From assembly GCA_028622995.1 (NCBI GenBank), contig JAJQJQ010000022.1, forward strand, positions 1,736,001-1,800,000: a DNA stretch of 64,000 bases. The letters are read 5' to 3'. Numbering within the stretch: position 1 is the stretch's first letter; each line of letters starts with the position of its first letter. The DNA is from Panagrolaimus kolymaensis (lineage: Eukaryota; Nematoda; Chromadorea; Rhabditida; Panagrolaimidae). The notes beneath the pieces are model-generated. The model saw nothing but the letters and a program-made list of their open reading frames with translations. It ran no database searches and had not been told where the DNA came from. The translations under genes were made by a program, and so were the position numbers. Shown piece after piece: positions 37,801-50,908 of the stretch.

Positions 37801-40800
37801 AGCGCTAAATCATTCATTTTCCCATGCAATTTTACCCCTTAATTTTTGACCTTTTGCCGTGTATTTTTTTGCTTTCTATTATCGTTAGCTTGACTCCAAT
37901 TTTGCGCAAAAAAAAAAGTTAGTCATCATCAAGTTGAAGTTTCTCAATGTGGCAGTTTCTCAAAGCTGATCTCATCAATAGTCGATGAAACACCATTAGA
38001 GTCAGAGATTTTGAGGCACCCAATAATTGATCATAATTTCGCATAAAAAATCCAACAAAAACCAAAGCCGCTGCTTTGAAAAAAAAACTTCCCTCCAGAA
38101 ATATAAAAAAATCCAACAAAAAAACTTTTTTTTTATATTGAAAAAAGAGATCAGCCGACAATTTTTTTTATTTATGTAAATGACTCTCTCTTCAAAGCTC
38201 CCATTTCTTTCCCAAAAAAGCGTTATTTTTCCAATTAATCTATTTTTTTATATTAGAAAAAAAAGTTGCGCGATGCCATTAACGAAGCACAGCAAAATAA
38301 AATAAAATAAACGAATCATCGCTTTGCTCTTTTTTTTCTGCGCTGAAGTGAACGGTTTTCAGATTTTTTTAGACACTCCAAAATTGCAGCAACAAAACGA
38401 TAGCGTCGACGAGCAAAAAATAAAGTAGGTTCTTTATAAAAAAACTAAACGAATAAAAAAATGCAAATGTATAAAAAAAATTGAGAATCGGAATCAAATA
38501 AACGACTATTACCATTCCACAAACACATAGAAACAAATAGAAGCAAAAAGTAAAGATAAATAATAAAGTTTTTTATTGAAACAAAAAACTGACATTTATG
38601 TATTTCCAGGGTGGAAAACAAAAAACGAAAGAATGGCAAAAAAAAAAATAGATGAAAAAAAAGCAACACCAGATGTTAGATTTGTGGTTTCAAAGTTATG
38701 TGACAGGCAGTTATTTTTTTTATGGTTGTTGATTTGTTGGTTAGCAAAATCATTAAATTTACGATTCAATGCTAAATTAGCTTCTTTTTTTACTTTCAAG
38801 GAAACTGGAAAGAATGCATATAAGAATCTACTGTAATCTAAGGAGTATCTCACCATATGTAGTTTACAAAAAAGCGAATCATTACAAATTTTCCAGCTTT
38901 CATTTTTCTCCAAAAACAATTACTTTAAGAACCACTGCCCCAAATAACGAAAAAAAGAAAGGAAATAAAAAATGACCATTCCAAAATCTATGAATATTCA
39001 AACAATAATCCACTGCCAAATTTTTTTTTATTATCGCTTGCTTTTTTTAAATTCTAAATTATGAGTACCAACCAAACAAACAAAAAAGTTATTAAAAAAA
39101 GTGCGAACAAGCTTGTTATTCAACAAAAAAAAACTTTAATAACTCCCAAAAAAGCAGTGAATTGAAATAATTTTTTGTTATATTTTTTGAATCATCGATG
39201 ACCAACAAAAAAAATGAAGCGGGCAACATCGAAATATAATAAATAAATTATTTTGTCATCCACTTTTTTTTCTTGCTTGTAAAAAAAACAGAAAAACATG
39301 GAAGAATCTAAATTTAAAAAAATAAATAAATTTGAAAACAATTTAAAAAAGTACTTTTCTCTTTCTAAAAAAAATTGGCTTCCAAAAAAAACGCAAGAAG
39401 ATGGAGAAAAATAATTTAATCAAACAAAGATGCTTGAGTAACTCTCAAAAAAATAAAAAAATACAGAAGAAAAATGTTTTGAAAAGAAGCATGCTTTTGA
39501 TGATGATATCGGTTGCTTCTATTTTTTAGAAATTAAAAACCTGCTGCTTTTGAAAATAATGTCTTCTTCTTCAACAAAATTTTTGGTCTCTTTATTTTTC
39601 TTGAGAACATCATTTTTTTTTTATTTGTTGCATGAATACAAGAAAAATATAAAGAAATTTGAAACTCTCTCAGAAATTTCTTATTTTGGTTTTTTGTTTT
39701 GTTTGTGGGTAAAAGTAAAAGTCATTGAATTGAAAAGGTATGAATAGCTGATGATGGTCAACGCTTCTTCCATATCGTCTATCGCCTGTTTCTTTTGTCC
39801 TTTTTGGAATTGTATTATATTTATAAAATTGAGACCTCTCTATATATCTATCAAAAAGAGAACCAGCTGAAGACGATTTGCGCAAGCAAGAAAAATAGAT
39901 GGATGAATACAAAAATTAAAATGAAGTGTGTCTCTATTGTATTCTTTTATTGTAAGAGTTAAAAAAGTTGCGGGAAAAGAAAAGTTTATTTTCTTTTGTG
40001 GAAAAAATGAATACATATAATAAACATTCCTCATGTTTTTATTTTTAAGTTTTTGGAAATAATTACTTTGCGAAATTTTGCAAAAACATATGCTGAAGTT
40101 TCACATCTATTGAAATTCTAAAAAGTGAGAAACGAGGTTTTTAAACATGAGTGAAAGTTTGCAAATAATCTCAACAGCTTATACGACTTATAAATACAAA
40201 GATAGCTGGCAAAAACCAAAACATTTAAAGTCAAAAATTACAAAACAATGAACTTCTTTAAAAACCAAAGCTAAACTTAAAACACAAGCGAGTTATTACT
40301 CAAGCTCAACTATGTACTATACTCAACGCGTAATAATTAATACCATATTCTCAAGTATTTACCACTTCCACCTCCACTTTAACTAAATACCTAAAAACCT
40401 CTATTGTTTCAAAGCTGAGAGTACAACTTTAAATTATGCAAGAAAAAACCGAAAACAATATATTTTTTTCTTTAAAAATGCAAAGTAAAAGCTTTCAAAA
40501 ATATCCTTTCATAAATCACTTTTCCTCAAAAAAAGTAAAAGATTGTATAAAAAATTGTTTTGTAAAAAATATAAAAGTAAAAAAGTAAAAGTTGACAATT
40601 TATTTTTTTTAAACCCATAAAACATTTTAAAACAATTTGATGGCCATAAAAAAAAGATGTGAAATAGTTGTTTTTTAAAAGCTCAAAAAGTGAGAAAAAC
40701 AGTGGCGTAAAAATTGGATACTTGAAAATTGCGGACATAAGTTAAAAATTGGGTAAATAAATAAATACATCACTTTTATTTAAGTGAGTGGTTAATTTGT

Positions 40801-43800
40801 TGTATCAAAAAGCAATAATGATTTAAGCAAAGTAACGATGCAATTTTACTTGCATAAAATATGTTTGTTTCGATTTGCAAAATATCATCAGGGAAGCTTT
40901 TGAGAAAATTAAAAAAAAAACCGTGTTTGCTTCAAAATACCGGAAATATGTGCTTTAAAGGTTTTTTAAATATTTCAAAGTTGCAAACTGTAAATTTTTC
41001 TCACAAAATTCGTGACTTTTCAATCACCTCCGGCGATGAAACTCTTCTTTAGCTGCATTTTTTTAAAATTACTTATATAATTACAAGAAACTTATCCATT
41101 TTTTAAAACTCTTATATCAGAACAATAAAAAAGACTACTAATAAGTTACTATTAGCCTTTTTTCATTTATGCAAAAAAGACAATAAAAAGTAAAACCATT
41201 TTTTTATACTTTTTCGCGCATATAAAAAGTTCTCGAGTTTTTTGATTTAACAAAAGAATCAACAACAAAAAAAGTCATTTATGTCCACACATCTCCACAC
41301 AGTTTCAGTCAAACAATTGCCGTCAATTTTTTTTATCCATTCATTGGTCAGTCAGCGTGACGCTTCGACCTTCATCGCATTGCTTTTTCGATGATTGTTT
41401 ACAAGAAGAATTGAGAGAGAATTTGTTTCAGGCGCTGAAAGTTGTCAATCTCTCTTTATGTATGCAAATCATTTGAGTCTTGAATTTATTTATATATATT
41501 TTTTTAATTTTAGAAAAGGAAAAAAACGGAGGAAGAGAAAGAGATTTGAAGGTGAAATAAAACAAATAGAGGTATTTAGTTGAGTCAGGGATTTTTAAGA
41601 CTTGAGATTTGGCTTTAGAAGGAGAAGGTGACAACAATGGCAAAAAAAGAAAGACGTGCTGAAAAGCAATAAAGCAAACAATCAAAAAGCTATGGCAGTC
41701 ATTTTTTTCTGTGTAAGTCATCACAAAAATATGTGAAGAAAAAATGTAGGTGTGAAATGCTTGTAATAAACGGATGCTTGCTCCTGCTGTGACCTATTAC
41801 GGACAATAAAAGAAACACGATGGGAAGCCTCCAAAAAACTTATGGATAACAAAGTTTTGGAGAGTTCAAATTTATTTAAAGATGAATATAATGTTCTATT
41901 AATTTTTTTAGAAGGGAAAAGTCAAAATTAGCAATAAAAAATAAGCTCTCAATGAATTATCCCTTTTTATTTTTTCTCTCTCTTTCAATTGAGATAATTT
42001 CATTCCCACTTTTTTTTCTTCTGCTTCTTTTCCCTCCAATTAGCTGAAAAGATGCGCCCGATGGCGAAAAAAGAAAAAGGAAAAGAGAGATCGCTTCCAT
42101 CAAAGCTTCAAACATGCATACATACACCCGAATTAATTAGCAACCACAACCATCAAGAAAAAAAGTTGAGGAATTGAGTAATAACATCATTTGATTAAAA
42201 TCTAACAAGTGGTTTAGACGGTTTCGGTTTTTTACTGTAATCAAAGTGGATTAATCAAAGATTATACAAGTTTGTTTGAGATTCCCAAGAGATATAAAAA
42301 AATTAGAAAATAATTTTGTTTGATAATTATAAGAAAAAAATTTCACAAAGGTCAAAGTGGTTCCAAGAAATTTCAAAGTTCTAAAGAAGAAAATAAATAA
42401 AGAAAAAAAAGTTTAATGAGTTGCAAAATTTCGTTATTTTTATTTTATTTTCTTTTGCCGAAAAGGTGATTTTTTGGTTTATGACTTTCAATTTCAAGGT
42501 TGACAGGCATTCATTTCAATGAAAATTAAATAAACCATCTTAGATTCGAAGAAAAAAATATATAAGTGAGGGAGAAACTGTAAGAAGAGAAAAAATCGAA
42601 CAATATAAAGCTTTCATGATCTTGAAAAATTCAATACTTGTTGTGGTAAACAATCCAAAGGTTTACTGTAACATTTCTATTCGATAAGACCAAAAAACTA
42701 AAGTTATCCATTTATAAAAATTACAAAGCAATGATGAAGTTTTGTTGATAGCAAAATAAAGAAAAAGCTTCTTTTGCCCTCTTTCATCAAAGGCATTGTG
42801 GGGAATTCAAAATAAAATGAAGAAAGATTGACATTTTACAACATAGTTTAGAAGGAAAAAAAGCAACTAGAAAAAATGTTCATGTTCTTCTTTCCCATCT
42901 CATTTTTGAGAGAAGAAGGCGACGACGACTCTCTTGAGAATTTCAATTTTTTTGTTAACACAAAAAGAAAAAAACTATGAAGTCTTTCTTATATATTTTT
43001 TTCTTGCCGTTCCATCTTCCAAATTTTTTATATACTCAACTTTCTTCTCTAAAGTCCACTCTTTTTTTTTCAAAAAAAGAAGAAGCAAAAAATGGACATA
43101 AAATCTTCCAAAAACTTTGAAAGGCATCTTTAAAAATAGGAAATGAGAATGAAGAGAATAATACAAAGTAACAACAGCAGCTCCATTTTTTTATTCCAGA
43201 AATGTAGTTGACGACAATTGAAAGACAAAAAGAAAGAAGAAAGATAGTTACCGTCAAAACGTTTTTATTTCAATGAGTCAGTCACTCACTTTACTCCATA
43301 AAAAAGGAAGAGGAAGGCGCCAAAAAAAAGTTTTTTTAAGCCAAACCTCAAACATACTAACTTTAAAAAATCTCGCCTTTTTTAATGATTTTATTTAAGT
43401 GGATCCACTCAAAAGCTTTTGTAAGTTTTTTTTGTTCGTTCGTTTGTTTTATCGGCGGCAAAATACCTATTACGAATTGAATCAAAGCGATTAGAAAAGT
43501 TTAAAGGAGAAAAGAAAAAGTGTGTGACCTAATATATAAGCGGTACCTTTTACGTTTTTTGATGATGATTATGTAATCGAAAAAAGGGATTGGTGGAGCA
43601 AAGGATGATGCTGAACTTTAAAAATTACAATTCGATAAAAATTAAAAGCATGAATGTGGTTAGCAAAAATAGAAAAACTCGATACAGTACTTATTTAAAA
43701 ATAGCTATGTCCGGTAAACATGAAGAATTTGGAAGTTTGGTGTTTAATTTAAGTTTTTAGAAACTCAAAAAATAGTTTTTAATCTTTTACAAAAACAGAT

Positions 43801-45550
43801 GGAATAAACTCAGAGTTTCAAAACTTTCAAAAGAATTATTCAAGTTTTTGTCAAAATTTTAAAAGCAAAAAAAATAATTTTTTGACAAGGCAATCTTATT
43901 AAAAATTCGGCAGATGGTCGGTCTTCTTTCTTCCTTTTTTCTTTTTGACTCTAAAAACCTGATACTCTTTCTCTGTTTCTTAGTTAACTTTTTTTGGTTT
44001 ATTCCAAAACCGCTTTCATAAAAGACCCAAAAAAATTGAGCCATGCAAAAAATATATAGAGACTTCATTTAAAAAATCTGCCACTAATTAATTTGCTACC
44101 ACCTCAATAAGCAAGAATATATTCATTAAAAAAACAAGGTCAAACATATACCAAAAAAATAATGTGTACGGAAGTTACTAAAAAAATAGTAGGCAATGTT
44201 TTTGTCACCTATTCCTCCCTTCTTTATTTTTTCTTTTGTTTGAGTGTGAAACTAACCGATTCACACACAGCTGCCCTTCTGTTTGCCGCTATCGTCGCAT
44301 CGGCTGGTGGCAAAAAAATAAAATCATCAGCACAACAACGTTTATTGTCGGAGGAGCTTTTTGAACTTTTCCTCTTTTTTTGTATTTGAATGTGTGCATC
44401 AAAAAAAAATTCATGTAAATACATCGAAAAATAAGGTTGCCTGAAATAACACAGAAAAATAAACGGCGGCTAATTTGTTCTTCTACCTCTTTCTCTTTCT
44501 TTTTGTAAAAGAGGAAAAGAGTTTGATAGAAATTTAAATATTTTTGTGAAAAATTTATGAAAGAAATATGTCAGCTGTAACAACATCATTGAAAAACATT
44601 GCATCGAAACAAATGTTTATGAATGACGGAAAAAGTAAAATGAAAAAAGTTTTTTGTACTTTTTAATTGGCCACAATTAACATGATCGGAGTCATTCCAC
44701 TTCGCTAAAATCAAACAAAAAATTAAAATTTGCCTTTTTATAAAGCCTAATAAATTAAAACCTAAAGAAATAAAGTCGTTCAAAAATTTTCCCACATCCA
44801 AAAATATGGCTTTCCATATGCACCTTCTGTTACTCGAATACCTTTTAATAAACCACAAAATGTTTCACCTTTTGTGTTTTTCATCCAATATTGCCGCTAA
44901 TATTGGCACTTTTTTTCCATTACATCGCAAGCAAGCTAGTTATTAATTAGTTACATTTCCCGGCTGCGATGAGAATTCAGCAACCATTTTTTAAGCATCA
45001 AAGTGAAAAAAATGTATCGTGAATATTTCATGCTTCTTTGAACAGCAATTTGACATCAGAAAGTAGTGCATTAGTTGGTACGGTAATAGATTTCATTGAG
45101 GTTTGCAGATGAACGAAATTTAATGACCTTCTGAATTTTTTAGAAGATTTGAGTGACATTTTTATGTGGCGCCTAACTGACCTTGTTTCAAACATTTTAG
45201 AAAAATTAGAGAAATATAATTGAAAATGTAAATAATGATGGAATTCCATTTTTATCTTCAATTTTATGATGAATTTGCTTAAACCCTTTATAAGTGTACA
45301 TAATTACCGCACTTTGGGCATTGCGTGAAATTTTCTTAAATATGTATTAGAAGCTTTTTAACGATTTCAGCTTAAAGTGCAAAAGATTGATTTCTTCCAT
45401 GTGTATCACTAAATTCTTTTTGTATCATTAAATAAAGTCTGAGGGGCGAATTATCCATTTATCCATAGTCCTTAATGCCGATTTCAAGTATTTATGGTAG
45501 AGCATCCATTAAATAGTTCGCATGTTTCTGTGCACCATTCTTAGTAATAA
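28842..45550. other. 16.7-kb interval with no supported gene
   Basis: This is the longest gene-free stretch in the window. It is AT-rich with many A and T runs, short GAT/ATG microsatellite patches (near 34700-34735) and no open frame that looks like a conserved protein or that pairs across plausible splice sites. It begins at the 5' end of the Eph receptor gene, so part of it is likely that gene's regulatory region. Relatively GC-rich patches stand out at about 33530-33650, 41340-41400 and 44220-44340. No tRNA, rRNA, 5S or spliced-leader gene was recognised by eye. Possible gene relics lie near its right end (44780-45261). Confidence 0.6.
44780..44896 (-). pseudogene. Possible isolated exon or gene relic
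   Basis: After an ATATTAG acceptor-like site, a 38-codon frame reads RQYWMKNTKGETFCGLLKG and continues with a Trp/Tyr/Gly-rich run to a stop at 44780. Its composition differs from the Lys/Phe/Ile frames around it and looks protein-like. I do not recognise it and found no partner exon. A 58-codon minus-strand frame at 45028-45204 (starting MFETRSVRRHIK) nearby may be another relic. Chance cannot be excluded. Confidence 0.2.
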
Positions 45551-47825
45551 ATGATTAATCTTCCTTTGCAATCCTGTCAAATTATGAATGAAAAAATTAT
45601 ATCCAAGTATTCAAATATTCCATTTTTATCAGAAGTTTACAACTCCGCCGTAACTGAGTTGTTACAAAAACTTCGAGCTTCATGGACGCTTTCTGAAATT
45701 CGTTTTTTGTTTTCCGAATTTTCAAATAAATTTACGGTAATACCTCAATTATGGAGAATTTGGTTGGAGTAAGTAAAAAAATTTTTTTTATCATATTTAA
45801 TATTATTTATTATAGTTTTGAGGAAAATTATAATGAAGCTGACATAGAACAAAGCTATAAAGATAAAATAAAATTGGATGCAGAAAGTCATTTTAATTTC
45901 GACCAAAATCCATTAGACACCAATTCGCTGCGAAAAAAAGTAAAGTTTTTCTCTTTCTTCTTTTTTGTGATTTCAGCTCGCATTTCTATTAAAATCGTAT
46001 ATCTAAACTTTATATATATTTTGTTGAAACATACGCTTTGCATTTATTAATTTTTGGTTTAATCAAGAGAAATCGAAAACCGTTGAAACTGCTCGAGATG
46101 TTGCGAATTGTTTTAAAACTCTCCGACTTTAAAAACATTTAAATTTAAGGGGAAAAGCGTAAAATATAAATTTTTTAATAATTTTGAAAAATGTCCACAA
46201 TTAAGTTGGTTACTATGGTCAAGTGATTTCCAACAACTTTGTGAAGAACTATTAACATATCCGCAGCGAAGATTGGAGGAAGCCTTTAATATTTGGAAAA
46301 AATTTTCTGGTTTGATCAAAATATTCAAAAAAGAAGATAAAATCTGATTTTTAGCACGTCCTCTGTCCCCTTCTGCACTAAAAAAACATGAAGAAGCCAA
46401 ATTGGTGGCAAACGAAATCATCGCTGCCGGTGATAATCTTGAAAAATGGTTCAAAGGTTTAATGAAATGGAACGATGATCAGTTCATAAGAGACAACATT
46501 GAATTAAAGCTTGGCGAGGACCCTGGCAACAGAGAAATTTGGAAACTGTATTTAGATTTTTTCAAAAAGAAGAGCGATGTTCATATTCTAAATGTTTATT
46601 CTCGATTCTGTCGTATTTTTATCGAAGACGATGAAATGCGGAAGGAATATCAATATGAAATAAAGAAACGTGGAGAGCTTTCAATCGACGTATCGAAATG
46701 GTGGATTGACTCCATCGAGTTCGAACGCATTTTTGGTTGTATCCCAATGGCGTGCTTGATTACTGAAGTCGCATTAAAGAATTGTGGCAGTGAGGGAATG
46801 CATGCTTTCGTAACTGAATTTGTAAGACAGTATGAATGTAAAAAAATGAACGACATTTATATCTCTAAATATATGGACAAAATAAAATTCTACACCCAGA
46901 GTAACGAAGAATCACAAATAGCTAAAACCCCAAAATCATCAAAAAATGTGTCCGGTTTTGGTGAAGGCGTGATTCGACAATCTTTCAATTTCCCATACAA
47001 TTTCATGAATTATATCTTCGACAATGGCTCTTTCGAACTTCGCCACCGCTTTTACGAAAGTTGCAAACATTTTTTTATTAAAGGAAACAAAAAGCTTTTA
47101 TGTCATTACTTAATTGTTGGTGGTTTCCCTGAATACGTATTTCAATCGTTGATGATCTTTGAATACAAAAAGTGTGAAAATATAATAGTCACAAATTATT
47201 TTGAGGTATCGGACATTGATATTACAACACAACAGCTATTGCAACATATCCAAGTCAAAGCCAAATATTTGGTACTTTTAGGACAAAAACTTACTTCGAA
47301 AGAATTATCTTTGCTCATTTCACCCAGATTGGAAGAAGCCTCATTTGAAGATATTGTTGTCACTGATTTTATGAATTCACCATTAGAAAAACTTGTTGAG
47401 CTTTTTTTAAATATCTTTAGTTTAAAGCAAGTTCTTTTTTCTTTTAAGATAATTTATATGTTTAATTTTCTTTAGAATTGCTCGTATTCCATGTTTTCCT
47501 GATACTGTCAAAAATTTATCGCAGTTAGAGTCAACAACAAAAAAAATAAAACATTTTTCTCTCGATGGAATATCCAATTCATTTAACGTCAATTTCTTTT
47601 CAACATTTTTAATGGTATAAAATTTAAATAAAAAACACATTAAACAATTATTTCTAGAATAACTGTGATATGAATGCAAAAATAGAAATTTGTTTCGAAG
47701 CTGGAGTCTCAGATGATTTTAAAACAATTTTTAACACAACATTGGAAAATATTTTAAAGACAAGCTTGATTCGTGTCAGTATGATTGAATGGGTTGACCT
47801 CTTTCCAAAGTTTAGCTTTTCGTGA
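45551..47825 (+). CDS. Chimeric protein: HAT-type helical repeats joined to an F-box-like module
   Basis: Seven exons (45551-45768, 45816-45939, 46070-46099, 46150-46309, 46355-47426, 47476-47614, 47658-47825) join in frame to 636 residues. The first about 360 residues carry Trp/aromatic helical repeats like the HAT repeats of SART3/Prp39 RNA-processing factors (LWRIWLDFEENYNEADIE, EIWKLYLDFFKKKSDVHILN, KWWIDSIEFERIFG). After a Ser/Lys linker, residues about 387-636 repeat the F-box-like module of the gene at 5869 (SFNFPYNFMNYIFDN, FYESCKHFFIK) with an intron at the same place (after FSTFLM). The 30-base third exon is the least certain. The intron at 47427-47475 has a GCAAGT donor. The function is unknown; it may be a fusion gene. 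A SKP1-binding role is inference. Confidence 0.68.
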
Positions 47826-47981
47826 ACGTATCTTTACTTAGTTTAATAAAATAATATAACAATCATGTAATAATATAACATTAAATATCAAATTCAAAAA
47901 AAACTTAATATTCCAACAAAATATTGAAGAAAATAATGTGACTTTCACTAAACAAATTATTATTTAAAATGTCTTCAACAT

Positions 47982-48320
47982 ATGGTTCCGAGTACTATAC
48001 AAGCTGGTTTTTTTCTTAACATACCGGTAATTTTTTACGTCTTTTTATATATATTTACTCCAGCTTTTAGATTTTTTGCCAGAAAAATATTCCAAGAAAT
48101 ATTTGGCTCACAGTCCTCGTCAATTACTATTTTCCGAAGACAAGTCTTGTTCCTCAAGGAACACATTTTTGCTTTAAAGTAAGTTTTTTTAGAATGATTC
48201 TCCAAAGAGATGGTTTATTATTTATTTTGAATTTACTTACATTTTTATACTTAACATTTTTAGTTTGTAAATAATGAGACAACTGACTGGAAAATGGGAA
48301 CTCCTGAAGAACCTGAATGA
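47982..48320 (+). CDS. Small uncharacterised protein (69 residues), possibly carbohydrate-binding-module-like
   Basis: Three exons (47982-48026, 48071-48178, 48264-48320) join in phase 0 through introns of 44 and 85 bases. The second and third exons read NIWLTVLVNYYFPKTSLVPQ, then GTHFCFKFVNNETTDWKMG, ending in an acidic PEEPE. The pattern GT-x-F-x-FKF followed by an aromatic-containing turn and W recalls the C-terminal half of a starch-binding CBM20 fold, but the rest of such a domain is missing, so it may be a fragment. It starts 156 bases after the chimeric gene on the same strand. Recognition is weak; the coding call rests on clean splice sites and sensible composition. Confidence 0.42.
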
Positions 48321-48746
48321 ATTTTATTTGGTCCTGACTCGCCTTCAGAAATGAATTAATTTCATTGTTATTTGTATTATTTTTTTCGTATATGTCATCA
48401 ATAAATTTACAAAGTTTATCTCTTCGATTTTTCTATTTTAGCTATATTACATACTCATTTATAAGATAGCCACATCATACAACAAGATATCTGTATTTTA
48501 AAATCGAACAAATTGATTTTTAAGGAAAATTAGCCTAAACTAAGTCTAGTAACAGTAATTATAACATTTACTCAGAAATATTTTAGAGTAATTCTAGCTA
48601 AAGAAAAAGATTTGAAAAATAATGAGAACAAGAATAAAAAAATGTGAGAACTTGAGACGTGTAAAAGCGTAAGTAATGGAAGATTTTTCTTTTCTTTTAT
48701 TATCATCACAAAACAATAATTTAAAACATAAATAAACGTAACAATT
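48321..48746. other. Intergenic, no supported gene
   Basis: About 430 AT-rich bases between the 69-residue gene and the end of INTS11. AATAAA at 48400-48405 could end the plus-strand gene. Confidence 0.35.
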
Positions 48747-50908
48747 TCATGAATCATCTTCTTCTTTTCTTGCACCAATAATTTCATAAATTTTTGGAAG
48801 AGTTGATTCCCTTGAGAGATCAAAGATAACTTCTATTTCATTTGGTCCATCTTCGGAATGAGTTAAAAGTACTGTACTATCAAATAAATCAATTCCATCT
48901 TCTTTGACTTCCAATGCAGGATCGATCATTCTAAGCTTCTTTGTAAATCCAGGCCAATCGATTAAATCAACTTTAACATTTTCACTATACGTCACAGATT
49001 GGAGAGTATCTTTGATTTGACTATCAACATCGGTTACAGTATAAGTTCCATCTTCCTAAAAAACAAGAACATAAAGATGTAAAAAAAATTTAAAAACTAC
49101 TTACTTCTGTGACCAAAGCAAATTCTAATGGACAATTTCTTTTATGAAGATTTGGATCAAGCATTAAAGCCTTGGTATAAATACTTTCTGGGATAGTTAT
49201 AGTTGAATAAGCAGGAACAGGAATTGAAATTCGTTCACCATTTGCAGGTTTATAAACAGGTAAACCAAGATCTTTGACAATACGAGCTTTAAGAAATTCC
49301 ATTTTAACATTTTCTCCATGCACGAACATAATATTTCGAGGTTCCACATGTCGAACAAGTTGAATGATACCTTTAGCATCTGCATGAGCACTAAAGGACA
49401 TGTATTCAACTTTTAGACGAATATCATACTAAAAGAAGATGGATGAATTGATGAAAATTTTAAGCAAAAAAACTAACAGTTCTATCATCTATTTCAATTT
49501 TCTTTTCACCTTTGATAACTCTTGCACCAATGGTGCCTCCAACACAGTAACCCGGCATAATAATCATATTCTTTTCATCTTCACACCATTTTTTGAATAC
49601 ACGAAGTGATTGACCACCATGAAGCATACCTAAAGAAGATTACATAAGTTAAAGCTTCAAATTTATTTAAACAAACATACCAGGAGTGGAAAATAATACC
49701 ATAGGACCAGGAGAATCAGCTGTTTTCAAATCAAATGGTTTAATATGCTTAAAATCAAACATATTTCTTTCAGCAAAAGTTTCTTTAATATTTTCATTTG
49801 TCCATCCAATGAATAGTCGGTAATATTGATTTGCTTTTTCTGCTAAACCGGGTGAAAAATAAACAGGAACATTCAAATCCAATCGCTCCCAGTATGATTC
49901 CAACAGTATGCACAATTCTTGAGCCCTTCCAAGAGCAAAAACAGGAATCAAAACTTTTCCATTATTTTTTACAACTTCATGAACTTTGCGTAAGAAATCT
50001 CTTTCACGAGCTCGTTTAGAATCACGAATGGTTGAAGCATAAGTTGTTTCAGTAATAAGAACATCTGGTTTGAGTCCAGGAAGAACAGAGGCAGCTCCCA
50101 AATGACGATCCGGTGTCATATTAAAGTCACCTAAAATACAATATTTATAACAGGATAATGTAGTCTTCAAAAATTACCAGTATAAAGAATAGATTGACCA
50201 CCAGTTTTAATTAAAAACATTGCTGCACCTAACACATGACCAGCATAAAATGGTTGAATTGTTAAATCACCGATAACATCAATAACTTGGTGAAGATCCA
50301 CAGGAATAACCTAAAGAATCATGCTTGTTAGACATTGCAGAAAAAATGGAACATTACTTTTCGCATACATTTCTTAATCATATCAGATGTAAAGAAGTTT
50401 GTTTCACCTTTGTAATCTGTTTGAACTTTTCGAAAGTCTTCCTAAAAATTTCAACGTAAAATTTTGAAAACCAAAACTTTTGATATATACCAGTAAAACA
50501 GGCACAATAGATTTTGAAGGATATGTCATGTAAATAGGTCCATCATAGCCAACTTGTTCAGTCATATGTGGGAGAGCTCCACAGTGATCCAAATGAAAGT
50601 GTGAAATAATGACACAGTCGAGATGCTTTGTAAGATTTCCTCCGCCATTGATTTGTCTTAAAGTTCATGTGTTAATTATAAATTTCAAAGATTGCAAATT
50701 TTACTTGAAATCAGGAAATCTTCTTTCATCTGAATAACCCATATGCATTCCACAATCGAACATGATGTTTCTATTGTTGATTCGAACAAGGATACAACTT
50801 CTTCCAACATCTTGACCAGCTCCTAATGGAATAATCTAAAAATCATAATTGATGAATATTTTATTTTATAAAGTAAAAATTAAAAAGACTTACATCAATA
50901 TCCGTCAT
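48747..50908 (-). CDS. ints-11: Integrator complex endonuclease subunit 11 (INTS11)
   Basis: INTS11 is the catalytic metallo-beta-lactamase/beta-CASP nuclease of Integrator, which cleaves snRNA precursors and nascent promoter-proximal transcripts. Nine exons (50894-50908, 50705-50835, 50491-50656, 50358-50441, 50178-50310, 49681-50130, 49478-49629, 49105-49428, 48747-49055) join in frame to 587 residues; human is 600. It begins with [20 protein letters not shown]. The zinc-binding HFHLDH motif falls at residues 68-73, the same numbering as human. GHVLGAAMF, the [14 protein letters not shown] block, the beta-CASP region ([25 protein letters not shown]) and [12 protein letters not shown] are all present, so the active site is intact. 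The family was separated from the close paralogue CPSF73 by its start and by the GPIYMTYP and RRFPDF segments. It is divergent from NUP58-A. Confidence 0.95.
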
